A DNA stretch of 64,000 nucleotides from a bacterium MS4 (GCA_000752215.1 CCFG01000005.1:162415-226414), one strand, 5' to 3'; counted from the stretch's first letter, positions 18,244 to 27,500 are shown. Notes: generated by a model not told the origin, from the letters alone. A program made the numbers and translations.

Positions 18244-19056
18244 ATGCAAAAAGATCGACCGGCCCAAATCATTGAAATCATGCAGTCCCAAAATATCATT
18301 TCCATCAGCGAGCTTTCCAGGCTGCTCAACTGTACCGAAATGACGGTTAGAAGAAATCTTGACAAGCTGCAGGAAATGAATTTTGTAAAGCGCGAGCATG
18401 GCTATGCCGTTTTGCTGAAAAACGCGCAGGAGACGGATTATTATGTTCAGATAGAGGAGAATAAAAAGGAAAAAGAAGCCATTGCGGCCATTGCGCTGAA
18501 GTATCTGGTTCCTTTTGAAAGCATCTGCCTAGATTCGGGAACTACGATCCAGCAAATGGTGACAATGATGCCGCAGAACATCCCCTTGTCGGTTATTACC
18601 TCCAGCCTGACCGCCACCTTGACTTTATCGAATTACAGCAGTGTTCAGGTTTTGCTTCCGACCGGTTTTCTGAATCATGCAAACCGCTCCATCTTATTTG
18701 CCGAACCGGAACATATTTCGCAATACAAAGCGGACATCGCTTTTATTTCCTGCCGCGCTTTCCGGGTTCCGGGAGGGGCGTATGAGCATACGCAGAATTT
18801 GACCACAACCAAAAAAGCGCTGGCCTCCATCGCGGAAAAACGCATTCTGCTGCTTGATTATTCCAAATGGGATGTCAATTCCTTATGTAATTCTATAAGC
18901 CTTGAAGAAATCAATACCATTATTACCGATGACAAGGCTCCTGCCGCATCTGTAAAAAAGGCCGCCGACTTCGGCACGGAGATCATTATTGTAAATTCAG
19001 ACACGAAATCCGTTGTGGAGCATTACAATGCGGACAAGAAAACCAGCCGGCAATAG
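18244..19056 (+). CDS. DeoR-family transcriptional regulator
   Basis: This 270-aa protein has an N-terminal DeoR helix-turn-helix (ISISELSRLLNCTEMTVRRNLDKLQE) and the C-terminal sensor domain related to sugar isomerases (LDSGTTIQQM, ALASIAEKRILLLDYSKW). DeoR repressors sense phosphorylated sugars. It is divergent from the kinase-transketolase-transporter operon and presumably controls it. ATG 18244 is ten bases from AAAGG; the GTG at 18235 is too close to it. Confidence 0.9.
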   Translation: MQKDRPAQIIEIMQSQNIISISELSRLLNCTEMTVRRNLDKLQEMNFVKREHGYAVLLKNAQETDYYVQIEENKKEKEAIAAIALKYLVPFESICLDSGTTIQQMVTMMPQNIPLSVITSSLTATLTLSNYSSVQVLLPTGFLNHANRSILFAEPEHISQYKADIAFISCRAFRVPGGAYEHTQNLTTTKKALASIAEKRILLLDYSKWDVNSLCNSISLEEINTIITDDKAPAASVKKAADFGTEIIIVNSDTKSVVEHYNADKKTSRQ

Positions 19057-19070
19057 CAGGATGTTTGAAA

Positions 19071-19111
19071 AGCAGCAGGGACAAGGCAACGCCTTGTCCC
19101 TGCTGCTTTTT
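19071..19111 (+). terminator. Terminator after the DeoR gene
   Basis: A perfect 17-bp stem (19071-19087 with 19091-19107, AAC loop) is followed by five Ts. Confidence 0.9.
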
Positions 19112-19269
19112 GTGAAGGTATATAAATTAACGGGATAGAAGTCCTCCGGCACCTTGTGGCCGTGGTGATAAACACGTCCCCTTTGAAACCGGTCAGGGCC
19201 CTATCGCTCTTCCCGCAAACCGGTGACCGGTCCGGGAATATCTGCGTACTAGGGCAACGACCGCCAGCA

Positions 19270-19458
19270 TTATGGAATGTTCTCCAATTCTCTGGTGATC
19301 AGCGCCGATGCGATACGCAGCGCTTTGATCCTGCGGATAAGCAAAGTGTGCTGGGAAGTACCTTCTTTCAATTTTGGCTGCACTTTTTCACACTTGCTGA
19401 TCGTGGAAGCGATTGCCCGGAGCGCTTCCTGCAGCTCTTCCTTTGTAAAGTCCTCCAC
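19270..19458 (-). CDS. Small conserved hypothetical protein (62 aa)
   Basis: The 62-aa product is acidic and helical at the N-terminus (EDFTKEELQEALRAIASTISKCEKVQ) and basic at the C-terminus (HTLLIRRIKALRIASALI). It resembles small hypothetical proteins common in clostridia, with no assigned function. GTG 19458 follows GGAGAG. It follows the GyrI-like gene on the same strand by 25 nt, so the two may be co-transcribed. Confidence 0.7.
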   Translation of the reverse strand: MEDFTKEELQEALRAIASTISKCEKVQPKLKEGTSQHTLLIRRIKALRIASALITRELENIP

Positions 19459-19483
19459 AAGCTCTCTCCTTTTCCTGCGTGAT

Positions 19484-20119
19484 TCAAGCTTTCCGTATCG
19501 GGTGACGGATGACGGTTTTCAGTTTGGACGCTTCCGTCCTGCGGGGATCACTCAAATAAATTTCGTGATGATACCGTTTATCGGTAATTTCAACAGCATA
19601 CCCGTTTTGTTTCACGTACTGCTCCATTGCAAGGACAGTTGCCGGTTCGCCGTCATAAGGGCCCAGATGCATGCACTGCACGCACAGCCCCTCGTCATAG
19701 GAAAAGAATTCCACCGGAGAAAAGTCCGTTTTCTTTTTCCTCGCTGCCTCTTCCTGTGCCCATTCAAAATCGGGCTCCTTCACGAAATCCGGCAGACGAA
19801 TCAGAGAAATCCACTGAAAGCGGTCCTTGCGGGAGTAGTCGACGCCACGGACGCCCTCCTGCCACCAGAGTCCTTCCAGCGGCGGCACGACATATTCAAA
19901 AAACCCTTCGATTTGATGGGTGCCCTTATAGCTCATCTTAATGGTGTAGGCCATACCATAGAGCAGTTCCATGGCCTTTTTGTATTCCCCGTCCTCTTCA
20001 TTGGGATCGCCTTTTCCCCGTACGGCGAGGAAATTCATTGCCGGAATTTCCACAATACCGGGATGCTCCGGCGGCAAATAGAATTCGCTGTACTCTTTCT
20101 TATAGTCGAACGTCATCAT
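19484..20119 (-). CDS. GyrI-like small-molecule-binding domain protein
   Basis: This 211-aa soluble protein matches stand-alone GyrI/effector-binding-domain proteins. These have an N-terminal FDYKKEYSEFYLPPEHPGIVEIPAMNF segment, a central WWQEG tryptophan pair and a C-terminal CMHLGPYDGEPAT...YHHEIYLSDPRRT block. Such domains bind hydrophobic small molecules, and some hydrolyse cyclopropanoid compounds. No DNA-binding domain is attached. The specific role is unknown. Confidence 0.8.
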   Translation of the reverse strand: MMTFDYKKEYSEFYLPPEHPGIVEIPAMNFLAVRGKGDPNEEDGEYKKAMELLYGMAYTIKMSYKGTHQIEGFFEYVVPPLEGLWWQEGVRGVDYSRKDRFQWISLIRLPDFVKEPDFEWAQEEAARKKKTDFSPVEFFSYDEGLCVQCMHLGPYDGEPATVLAMEQYVKQNGYAVEITDKRYHHEIYLSDPRRTEASKLKTVIRHPIRKA

Positions 20120-20177
20120 TTTCCCTCCTTAATATGGATATCAACAGCGCCAATCCTCCAGCATTTTGCTCAAAATT

Positions 20178-20621
20178 CTATTCGTTTTCCATCACCTGCA
20201 GCAGGCTTTGGACATCCTTTTGTATCAGGCTGTGCATCGTATCTTTAAACGGAAGATCATTGATGGAAAGCGCCTTGTTCTTTATTTTGCCGCGCAGCGC
20301 CTTCTTATACCGGGACACATCCTCCAGGGCCTTCAGCTTTTGACGTACGGCGGTGGGTTTTTCATCATCAACGGCCTGTAAAACAGTGTCGATTTCTCTG
20401 TCGATTTTGTTCTCCGTATCCCATTTTGCCTGTTTGCAGAGCAGCCGAAAGCCACGTACCCGAATCAAATATTTCCCGTTTCCCAGCATGTCCAGAAATT
20501 CGTCAAAATAAGGGTAAAGCGTATCCTCCGTATTCGAAATCATCTCAAGCTCCTGCAGACTTTTGTAGGCGGCAGAAGAATCCTTATCGTACAGCATTGC
20601 AATTTTCGAGCTCAATTCCAT
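20178..20621 (-). CDS. Hypothetical protein, possible HEAT-like helical repeat
   Basis: This 147-aa all-helical, soluble protein has segments such as EDTLYPYFDEFLDMLGNGKYLIRVRGFRLLCKQAKWD. This style is seen in HEAT-repeat or SufBD-like proteins of Firmicutes. I know no function. I use ATG 20621, directly after AGGAGG, rather than a longer upstream frame. It is followed 58 nt later by the GyrI-like gene on the same strand. Confidence 0.75.
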   Translation of the reverse strand: MELSSKIAMLYDKDSSAAYKSLQELEMISNTEDTLYPYFDEFLDMLGNGKYLIRVRGFRLLCKQAKWDTENKIDREIDTVLQAVDDEKPTAVRQKLKALEDVSRYKKALRGKIKNKALSINDLPFKDTMHSLIQKDVQSLLQVMENE

Positions 20622-20991
20622 GGCACATCCTCCTTTACGGGCGCATATTCTCCTCATTAAGAATATCTTTTTTACTCCAATAAAACGGCAAAATAATTCT
20701 AAAGAAAGACATTTCAATATTATTGTACTGAATCAATATGCAATTGTAAATAAGAAACAAAATTATCCTTGGTTTTCTCCATAGAATTTAACGACTGATA
20801 CCCCTATTTTGTTACACCTTTTCCAGCTTTTTATTTCATTTTTTAAGCTGTCAGCGGCGAAGATGAAAAATTTTCTGCGAGGTGGGGCCTTTGGTGTATA
20901 GAGCGGGCGGCTCCGGCGGAGCATCCCGCATATACCGGGAGGTAAAAATCATTGTCTTTCACAAATATTTAAAAAGATTTTCACTTTGCTA

Positions 20992-21022
20992 TTGACCTGG
21001 AGTTAGCTCCAAGTGATAGGCT
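20992..21022 (+). promoter_or_regulatory. MerR-type promoter with 19-bp spacer and dyad
   Basis: TTGACC (20992-20997) and TAGGCT (21017-21022) are separated by 19 nt, the long spacing typical of MerR-activated promoters. The spacer contains the dyad TGGAG-TTAG-CTCCA (20998-21011). It lies upstream of an operon that ends with a MerR gene. Further upstream, 20893-20936 can fold into an imperfect hairpin, and the rest of 20622-20991 is gene-free. Confidence 0.8.
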
Positions 21023-21095
21023 TATAAATGGAATAACGCACAAAAAGGGATTCCATTCGGCGGCGACGTGTTTATCATTAACGATAGGCTCAGTC

Positions 21096-21188
21096 ATGGC
21101 CAAGAAAGCGTGCGGCAGCAGTACGCAGCCCGGTTTTAAGCCGCTGAATCAGCAGGATATTGAGAACATCTTTAAAATGTATCTGTAA
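21096..21188 (+). pseudogene. Short coding remnant between MerR promoter and flavoprotein gene
   Basis: A 30-codon frame (MAKKACGSSTQPGFKPLNQQDIENIFKMYL) ends in a helical tail typical of a protein C-terminus. The frame stays open upstream without a start codon or ribosome-binding site. This suggests the 3' end of a deleted gene once driven by the MerR promoter. I cannot name its family. Confidence 0.35.
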
Positions 21189-21233
21189 GAATGCATATGA
21201 GTAAAAATACGATCAGAACGGAAGGGATAGATT

Positions 21234-21773
21234 ATGAGCAAGAAGGTTTTCGTGATTTCCGCCAGTCCCCGCAAGGGCGGCAACTCAGATACGCTATGTG
21301 ATGAATTCATTCGCGGCGCACAGGAAGCCAGCGCCGAAACGGAAAAAGTATTTCTGCGTGATAAAAAAATCGGCTACTGCACCGGCTGCGGAGTTTGCAA
21401 CAGCACGCATCAATGTGTTCAGCGGGACGATATGGCTGCAATTCTTGACAAAATGGTCAAGACCGACGTCATTGTCATGGCGACGCCGGTATACTTCTAC
21501 ACAATGGATGCACAAATGAAAACGCTGATTGACCGCACCGTGCCCAGATACACGGAAATTTCCAACAAGGATTTTTACTTTATCGTGACCGCCGCAGATA
21601 CGGATAAAAGTATGCTGGAACGTACCATTGAAGGCTTGCGGAGCTTTACTGAAGACTGCTTGCCGAACCCGCATGAAAAAGGCATCATTTACGGCACCGG
21701 TGCGTGGCAAATCGGCGAAATCAAAAACGGCCCGGCTATGCGCCGGGCTTACGAAATGGGTAAACAGATATAA
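21234..21773 (+). CDS. NAD(P)H-dependent FMN reductase / iron-sulfur flavoprotein-like
   Basis: This 179-aa flavodoxin-fold protein has the FMN phosphate loop ISASPRKGGNSDTL and the cysteine cluster CTGCGVCNSTHQC. The family includes NADPH-dependent FMN reductases and iron-sulfur flavoproteins. ATPVYFYTMDAQMKTLIDR is the second FMN loop. It heads a four-gene operon with DUF362, cupin and MerR genes, suggesting a redox or electrophile response. It has a plausible upstream GGAAGGG site. Confidence 0.88.
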   Translation: MSKKVFVISASPRKGGNSDTLCDEFIRGAQEASAETEKVFLRDKKIGYCTGCGVCNSTHQCVQRDDMAAILDKMVKTDVIVMATPVYFYTMDAQMKTLIDRTVPRYTEISNKDFYFIVTAADTDKSMLERTIEGLRSFTEDCLPNPHEKGIIYGTGAWQIGEIKNGPAMRRAYEMGKQI

Positions 21774-21788
21774 AGGAGGAGAACTGCA

Positions 21789-22649
21789 ATGTCTATCGTT
21801 TACTTTACAAAGGAGATCACGCCGGAAAGTCTGATCCACATTTATGAAGCGCTTGGCGTATCACTAAAGGGCAGGGTTGCCGTTAAGATCTCTACAGGGG
21901 AGCCGGGTGGACACAACTTTCTGCAGCCCGCGTTGATCGGGCGGTTGGTGAAGAAGCTGAACGGCACGATTGTGGAATGCAATACGGCTTATGAGGGAAA
22001 ACGTTGTTCTTCAGCCGACCACTGGCAGGCGATTCGGAACCACGGATTTTTGGAGATCGCCCCCTGCGATATCATGGACGAATTCGAAGAATTTTCGATT
22101 CCTGTGAAAGGCGGAAAGCATCTGAGGGAAAACTTTGTTGGAGAACATTTGAAAAACTATGATTCCATGTTAATGCTCTCCCATTTCAAGGGGCACCTGA
22201 TGGGAGGTTTTGGAGGTGCGCTGAAAAACATGTCCATCGGCGTTGCTTCCTCACACGGCAAGGCAAATATCCACGGTGCGGGCGATCCGGCTAAGCTGTG
22301 GACAGCCGACCACGATTCTTTCCTGGAATCGATGGCGGATGCGGACAAATCAGTCATGGATTACATGGGGCGTGAAAACATCGTGTACATTAATGTGGCA
22401 AACCGCCTGTCGGTCGACTGTGACTGCGATGCGAATCCACATGAACCAGAAATGGCGGATCTGGGGATTTTTGCTTCCTTAGACCCTGTGGCTCTGGATC
22501 AGGCGTGCGTGGATGCTGTTTACGCTTCACCGGATAAAAGCAAGGCCGCTTTGATCGAGCGCATGGAATCCCGCAACGGCATCCATATCGTCGAAACCGC
22601 GAAAAAACTGGGACTTGGAAGCCGAACCTATGAGATTAAGACAATTTAA
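21789..22649 (+). CDS. DUF362 domain protein
   Basis: This 286-aa protein is a DUF362 member. MLSHFKGHLMGGFGGALKNMSIG is the family hallmark, and a short CDCDANPHEPEM segment may bind metal. The ferredoxin extension that some members carry is absent. Function is unknown; it is often associated with iron-sulfur or redox proteins. It lies 15 nt after the flavoprotein gene behind AAAGGAGG and is clearly in the same operon. Confidence 0.85.
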   Translation: MSIVYFTKEITPESLIHIYEALGVSLKGRVAVKISTGEPGGHNFLQPALIGRLVKKLNGTIVECNTAYEGKRCSSADHWQAIRNHGFLEIAPCDIMDEFEEFSIPVKGGKHLRENFVGEHLKNYDSMLMLSHFKGHLMGGFGGALKNMSIGVASSHGKANIHGAGDPAKLWTADHDSFLESMADADKSVMDYMGRENIVYINVANRLSVDCDCDANPHEPEMADLGIFASLDPVALDQACVDAVYASPDKSKAALIERMESRNGIHIVETAKKLGLGSRTYEIKTI

Positions 22650-22663
22650 GGAAGGGCGTAAAA

Positions 22664-23077
22664 ATGATGAGCAATGTAGAATTTAATGAACAGAATCTTT
22701 TTGGCCTCGGTGCGCCGCTGCCGGAGATGCTTTCCAAGTATTTTACCGGTCATGCACATCTGAATCCGCTGACACAGACACCGAATATTGCCAATGTTAC
22801 CTTTGAGCCTGGCTGCCGCAACAACTGGCATATTCATCATATGGGTGGCCAGATTCTGCTGGTGATTGCGGGTCGCGGCTGGTATCAGGCTTGGGGTGAA
22901 CCTGCAAAGGAACTGCATCCCGGCGATGTAGTAGAAATTCCGCCCGAAGTCAAGCATTGGCACGGCGCGGCAAAGGACAGCTGGTTTTCCCATTTGGCGG
23001 TGGAGATTCCAGCGAAGAGCGGCTTCAATGAATGGCTTGAGTCCCTTCCCGAAGAGGAATATAATAAACTCAAATAA
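22664..23077 (+). CDS. Cupin-domain protein
   Basis: This 137-aa single-domain cupin has the first motif around NNWHIHHMGGQILLVIAGRGWYQ (two His plus a Gln/Glu region) and the second around HPGDVVEIPPEVKHWHGA. These supply a 3-His-type metal site. Such cupins near flavoproteins are often annotated as carboxymuconolactone-decarboxylase-like partners or quercetinase-like enzymes. It is the third gene of the MerR operon. Substrate unknown. Confidence 0.88.
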   Translation: MMSNVEFNEQNLFGLGAPLPEMLSKYFTGHAHLNPLTQTPNIANVTFEPGCRNNWHIHHMGGQILLVIAGRGWYQAWGEPAKELHPGDVVEIPPEVKHWHGAAKDSWFSHLAVEIPAKSGFNEWLESLPEEEYNKLK

Positions 23078-23094
23078 AAAGGAAGTGAAAGCCG

Positions 23095-23469
23095 ATGACC
23101 ATTGCGGAAACTGCGAAAAAGCATGGGCTAACCCCGGATACTCTGCGCTATTACGAGCGAATTGGTCTGCTTCCCAATGTTGCGCGCACTTCCGGTGGTA
23201 TCCGCGATTATTCCGAGGAAGACTGCCGCTGGGTTGAATATATCAAATGTATGCGCTCGGCAGGTGTTTCGGTGGAAACTCTCGTTGAATATGTCACGCT
23301 TTTTCATAAAGGAAAAGAGACAATTCCGGCACGAAAGAAACTGCTTCTGGAACAGCGCGAGCAGATCGTTGCACACATTCAGGAACTGAATGACATTTTG
23401 GCAAGGCTGGACTGGAAACTGGACGGTTATGAAGAGCGAATGCTGAAATGTGAAGAGAATTTAAAATAA
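23095..23469 (+). CDS. MerR-family transcriptional regulator
   Basis: This 124-aa protein has the N-terminal MerR winged helix (ETAKKHGLTPDTLRYYERIGLLPNVART, DCRWVEYIKCMRSAGVSVETLVEYV) and a C-terminal coiled coil. It lacks the Cys cluster of metal-sensing MerR proteins and resembles the AdhR/NmlR type that responds to aldehydes or thiol stress. It probably acts on the 19-bp-spacer promoter at 20992-21022. It is the last gene of that operon. Confidence 0.9.
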   Translation: MTIAETAKKHGLTPDTLRYYERIGLLPNVARTSGGIRDYSEEDCRWVEYIKCMRSAGVSVETLVEYVTLFHKGKETIPARKKLLLEQREQIVAHIQELNDILARLDWKLDGYEERMLKCEENLK

Positions 23470-23566
23470 ACCTGCTTTTGTCTTAGTGATGCCGAAAACG
23501 AATGATATCCTAAATTACTAAGCAATATAGATGAATTTTCAAGATTTTGTTTGTTATAATTATCAG

Positions 23567-23595
23567 TTGACACAATGAAGTAAAAAGGTTATGCT
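23567..23595 (+). promoter_or_regulatory. Promoter of the LicT/PTS operon
   Basis: TTGACA (23567-23572) and TATGCT (23590-23595) are 17 nt apart. Transcripts would start about 20 nt before the antiterminator RNA target. Confidence 0.75.
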
Positions 23596-23619
23596 AAGTA
23601 CACAAAAAGTTAACAAACT

Positions 23620-23678
23620 GGATTGTGACTGGTAATGCAGGCAAGACTACTTTGAAGAAGAGTAGTCTTGCCTTTTTT
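23620..23678 (+). promoter_or_regulatory. BglG/LicT ribonucleic antiterminator (RAT) overlapping a terminator
   Basis: The RAT sequence at 23620-23647 (GGATTGTGACT...GCAGGCAAGAC) overlaps the left arm of a 12-bp terminator stem, GGCAAGACTACT (23640-23651) with AGTAGTCTTGCC (23661-23672), followed by six Ts. This is the classical LicT/BglG switch: the dephosphorylated/activated antiterminator stabilises the RAT and lets transcription through. Confidence 0.92.
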
Positions 23679-23712
23679 ATTTTTCAATTATTTTGAAGGG
23701 AGTGGAATCCGT

Positions 23713-24549
23713 ATGACGATTCAGAAAATATTAAATAATAATACAATCGTCACACGGAATGCAAAGGGACAGGAAATCGTCGCAATGGGCAGTGGAATCG
23801 GTTTTCGCAAAAGGCCCGGCGATGAAATCGATTTGGGTCAGATTGATAAAGTCTACACCTTATCGGACAAAAGCATCGCCTCGAAATTTCAGATGATGCT
23901 TGCCGAGATTCCCATGGAGCACATGCTTTTGTCCGAACGCGTGATCGATTACGCGAAAACACACTTAGGAAAGAAATTAAACGACTGCATCTACGTGACA
24001 CTCCCCGACCACATCTCCACCGCGATTTCCAGATACAAAGAAAATTTGATTCTTGAAAATCCTCTTCTCTGGGATATCAGGCACTTTTATCCCGATGAAT
24101 TTGCTGTTGGACTAAAGGCGAACCAAATCGTTCTGGAAGAAACCGGCATTCAATTCATTGAAGATGAAGCGGCTTTTATCACGATGCATTTCATAAACGC
24201 CGAATTGAACGGTCAGATGAAAAACACCTACAGTATGACTGAGATCATACAGGAGGTCTGCACGATTATAAAAGAATATTTTCAGATGGAGTTCGACGAG
24301 TCGTCCCTGAGTTATTCCCGCTTTATCAACCATCTGAAATTTTTCGCACAGCGTCTTCTGATGGGAGGACATTATAAGGATGGGGACGACGATTTGCTTG
24401 ACGTCATCAAAAGCAAGCATCAGGATGCGCTTCAGTGTGCCGAAAAAATCCGGAAGATGATTTTGGAAAAATACCACTACGATTTCGGCGAAGAGGAGCT
24501 TCTGTACCTGACCGTTCATATCGCACGCATCACTCAGAACCCTTCGTAG
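23713..24549 (+). CDS. licT: BglG/LicT-family transcriptional antiterminator
   Basis: This 278-aa protein has an N-terminal CAT RNA-binding domain (about 1-55; KILNNNTIVTRNAKGQEIVAMGSGIGF) and two PTS regulation domains. These contain the conserved His residues phosphorylated by HPr or EIIB (ITMHFINAEL, LLYLTVHIARI). It binds the RAT just upstream of its own gene and so autoregulates the operon in response to the beta-glucoside PTS. ATG 23713 follows GAAGGGAG; the longer upstream frame overlaps the terminator. Confidence 0.93.
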   Translation: MTIQKILNNNTIVTRNAKGQEIVAMGSGIGFRKRPGDEIDLGQIDKVYTLSDKSIASKFQMMLAEIPMEHMLLSERVIDYAKTHLGKKLNDCIYVTLPDHISTAISRYKENLILENPLLWDIRHFYPDEFAVGLKANQIVLEETGIQFIEDEAAFITMHFINAELNGQMKNTYSMTEIIQEVCTIIKEYFQMEFDESSLSYSRFINHLKFFAQRLLMGGHYKDGDDDLLDVIKSKHQDALQCAEKIRKMILEKYHYDFGEEELLYLTVHIARITQNPS

Positions 24550-24661
24550 CAAGGAATGATTTATTTCAGCAAACCCAAACGCTGTTCAATAAATGGAGTC
24601 AGCGCGCGATTCCATTTTTATATAGATTCAAAATAAACTCAAGGGAGGAAAATACGGAATT

Positions 24662-26068
24662 ATGAGTGTAAACAAATTCCTGTGGGGCTCCGCAACAGCG
24701 GCCTATCAATGTGAAGGGGCCTGGAACGAAGATGGAAAAGGTTTAAATGAATGGGATGTTTTTAATCATGAAAGCCCGCTGAATATTCATAACGAAGATG
24801 GGGACGTCGCCAGTGATTTTTACCATAGATATAAAGAAGATATCGATTTAATGGCAGATGGAAATCAAAACACTTATCGATTCTCCATTTCATGGGCCAG
24901 AATCATACCGCAGGGATCAGGGGCGATCAACCCCAAAGGGATCGAATTCTATAATAAGGTCATCAATTATTGTCTGGAAAAGGGAATTACTCCGAATGTA
25001 ACACTATTCCATTATGATCTTCCGGATGAAATGGCTAAAATAGGCGGATGGGAGAACAGAGAAGTCGCGGATGCTTTTCATGAATATGCAAAGGTATGTT
25101 TTAAAAATTTTGGAGACCGGGTTAAGATTTGGTCCACTATCAATGAACCAAGGTATTACGCTTATTGCAGTTATGTAGTAGGAAACTACCCGCCAAACTA
25201 TAAGGCTGATTTCGGACGCTTTTGGAAAGTTCTTTATCATCTCATGCTCGGAAGCGCTAAAGCGATTCAAAGCTATAAAGAGCTGGGGATGGATGGAATC
25301 ATCGGCATTGTTCATGACAATGGAAATGTGGAATTAGACCCTGATACCAAAGAAAAAGAGTTGGTAAGATTAAGAGCGGATATTTTTTACAGCCGGATGG
25401 TCCTGGATACTGCCCTGCTGGGTAAGCTGCCTGATAAACTGAATGAAGTTTTAAAAGACAACAGTGTCGATGCCTTTTTCCTTCACGAAGAAGATTTTCC
25501 TGTATTCCAAAAGGGCAGGGCAGACTATGTCGGGCTGAATGTTTACAACCGTCAGTACGTAACAGACTACTCTCAGGGAAAAACGGAAGTATTTCACAAT
25601 AATGTGGGAAAAGGATCGGCAAGCAAAGAGGGGATTCGAATCAAGAACATGTTTGAGACATCTTTTGATCCGAATACAAGACGGAATCTCTGGGGAAGAG
25701 AGGTCTATCCGAAATGCATGTACGACTGTTTGATGGAAATGAAAGAAAGATATGGCAATGTATTGGTTTATATTACAGAAAACGGGCATGGCCAATACGA
25801 GACTCCGGATAACAACGGCTACATAAAGGATCCCGAAAGAATAAAGATATGCGGGGAATTTATTGATTACATGCTGAAAGCAAGGGAGGAAGGCGTTAAC
25901 GTACAAGGTTATTATCTGTGGTCTACATTGGATCTTTACAGCTGGATCAATGGCTACGAAAAAAAGTACGGCATTGTCCGGGTGGATTTCAAGAATAACA
26001 ACAGCCGCATTCCAAAAGAAAGCTATTATTGGTATAAGGACCTTATAGCAGCTAAAAGGGATATCTAA
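24662..26068 (+). CDS. 6-phospho-beta-glucosidase, glycoside hydrolase family 1
   Basis: This 468-aa protein is GH1. The N-terminal FLWGSATAAYQCEGAWNEDGKG, the acid/base Glu in TINEP and the nucleophile Glu in ITENGHG are present. With a co-encoded PTS permease it would hydrolyse the phosphorylated disaccharide or aryl glucoside in the cytoplasm. It starts at ATG 24662 after GGGAGG. The operon also contains two peptidase-like genes, so the natural substrate may be a glucosylated amino compound or peptide (inference). Confidence 0.93.
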   Translation: MSVNKFLWGSATAAYQCEGAWNEDGKGLNEWDVFNHESPLNIHNEDGDVASDFYHRYKEDIDLMADGNQNTYRFSISWARIIPQGSGAINPKGIEFYNKVINYCLEKGITPNVTLFHYDLPDEMAKIGGWENREVADAFHEYAKVCFKNFGDRVKIWSTINEPRYYAYCSYVVGNYPPNYKADFGRFWKVLYHLMLGSAKAIQSYKELGMDGIIGIVHDNGNVELDPDTKEKELVRLRADIFYSRMVLDTALLGKLPDKLNEVLKDNSVDAFFLHEEDFPVFQKGRADYVGLNVYNRQYVTDYSQGKTEVFHNNVGKGSASKEGIRIKNMFETSFDPNTRRNLWGREVYPKCMYDCLMEMKERYGNVLVYITENGHGQYETPDNNGYIKDPERIKICGEFIDYMLKAREEGVNVQGYYLWSTLDLYSWINGYEKKYGIVRVDFKNNNSRIPKESYYWYKDLIAAKRDI

Positions 26069-26111
26069 ATGAAAACAGTTCAGAGAATTGATTTTGGTGG
26101 AGGGAAATAAA

Positions 26112-27500
26112 ATGAAATATATTGAGATGTCAAAGCAGGTACTGGAAAACGTTGGCGGTATCGAAAACTTAAACCAAGTTGAACATTGCGCAACAAGGCT
26201 GCGTTTACACTACAACAGCAAGAAACTTATAAATGAAGAGGCGCTAAAAGGAATTGAAGATGTCCTGGGAATCGTCAACAAGGCCGGACAGGTCCAGATC
26301 ATCATCGGGCCTAACGTGAATGAAGCATATAACGATTTTTTGGATGTATCGGGATGGAAAGAGGGACAGAATAGCGGAGGGGCTTCAGCCGAAGAAGAGC
26401 CAGAAGAAAAAAAGGCGATGTACTATGTCAATAAATTCGGCAGCTTCATGGCTGCAATCTTTATGCCGATTGTTCCTGCCCTGATTACTGGTGGAATGAT
26501 CCTTGCAATCAGAAACTTATTGATCAACTACTTCGGTGTCAGCATGGAATCCGGCACAGCAGTCATTATGACCGCAATTTTCAGCGCCGGATTTACTTTT
26601 TTACCGATATATATAGGATATACGATGGCGAAACGCTTGAAGATGGAACCGATCATGGGTGCCTTTTTAGGCGGTCTTCTGGTCAGTTCAAGCATCAGCG
26701 GCGTAAAAGGGTTAAGCTTCCTGGGTATTGGAATCCCGACAGTAGACTATGCGAGCAGCGTATTACCCATTATGCTTGGCGTTGGACTAATGTATTTTGT
26801 AGACAGATTTTTCCAGAAGTATCTTCCTGACACCGTCAGGTACTTTTTGAAACCGTTGTTTACAATGACAATCGTTGTTCCTGTCACATTGATTGCTTTA
26901 GGCCCTGTCGGAACCATTTTAAGTACATATGTAGGGATGGGGATTACACAGTTAATGAACACGATTGGCGGAGTGGCCATGCCGATCTTTGCCGCGGTTT
27001 ACCCCTACATGGTTATGCTGGGATTAGACAAAGCGATTATGCCGATTGGATTTAACAGCGTTGCAACACTCGGATATGATCCGGCAATCATGATCATGGG
27101 ATTCATTTCCAACCTATGTGTCGGTGGAAGTGCCTTGGCGGTAGCCACCACAATGAAAAATGACAAAACGAAGAAAGGCATGATTGCTTCTTTTGGTGTG
27201 ACCGCACTTTGCGGAGTTACGGAACCCGCCTTCTACGGATCATTGATTATGAGGCCAAGAGTGTTGATCGGCACCGCAATCGGAGCTGTAAGTGCCGGTT
27301 TGGTTGCCGGTATCTTTGGACTGAAGAGCTACGTTATGGGCGGATGCCCCGGTTTATTCACGGCTTTGTTCTTTGTCGACAAACAAGGCAGCGTTGGAAA
27401 TCTGATTTTGGCTGCAGTCGTAGCAATTATCGCAATTGCCGTGTCTTTTGTCGCCAGTAAGATTATCCTTTCAAAAATGGAAGCAAAAGAAGTAAAATAA
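26112..27500 (+). CDS. PTS beta-glucoside-type EIIBC permease
   Basis: This 462-aa protein has an N-terminal EIIB domain with the phosphorylated Cys in NQVEHCATRLRLHYN. It is followed by a linker and an EIIC membrane domain of about ten segments (GAFLGGLLVSSSISG, GVTALCGVTEPAFYG). Unlike BglP it lacks a C-terminal EIIA, which is encoded separately at 30584-31096. It imports and phosphorylates a beta-glucoside. ATG 26112 follows GGAGGG; the upstream in-frame ATG at 26088 is weaker. Confidence 0.92.
   Translation: MKYIEMSKQVLENVGGIENLNQVEHCATRLRLHYNSKKLINEEALKGIEDVLGIVNKAGQVQIIIGPNVNEAYNDFLDVSGWKEGQNSGGASAEEEPEEKKAMYYVNKFGSFMAAIFMPIVPALITGGMILAIRNLLINYFGVSMESGTAVIMTAIFSAGFTFLPIYIGYTMAKRLKMEPIMGAFLGGLLVSSSISGVKGLSFLGIGIPTVDYASSVLPIMLGVGLMYFVDRFFQKYLPDTVRYFLKPLFTMTIVVPVTLIALGPVGTILSTYVGMGITQLMNTIGGVAMPIFAAVYPYMVMLGLDKAIMPIGFNSVATLGYDPAIMIMGFISNLCVGGSALAVATTMKNDKTKKGMIASFGVTALCGVTEPAFYGSLIMRPRVLIGTAIGAVSAGLVAGIFGLKSYVMGGCPGLFTALFFVDKQGSVGNLILAAVVAIIAIAVSFVASKIILSKMEAKEVK

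Noticed and set aside
20893-20936. Hairpin upstream of the MerR promoter as a terminator or riboswitch
   Set aside because: The stem is interrupted and no T-tract follows on either strand. I see no matching known RNA.
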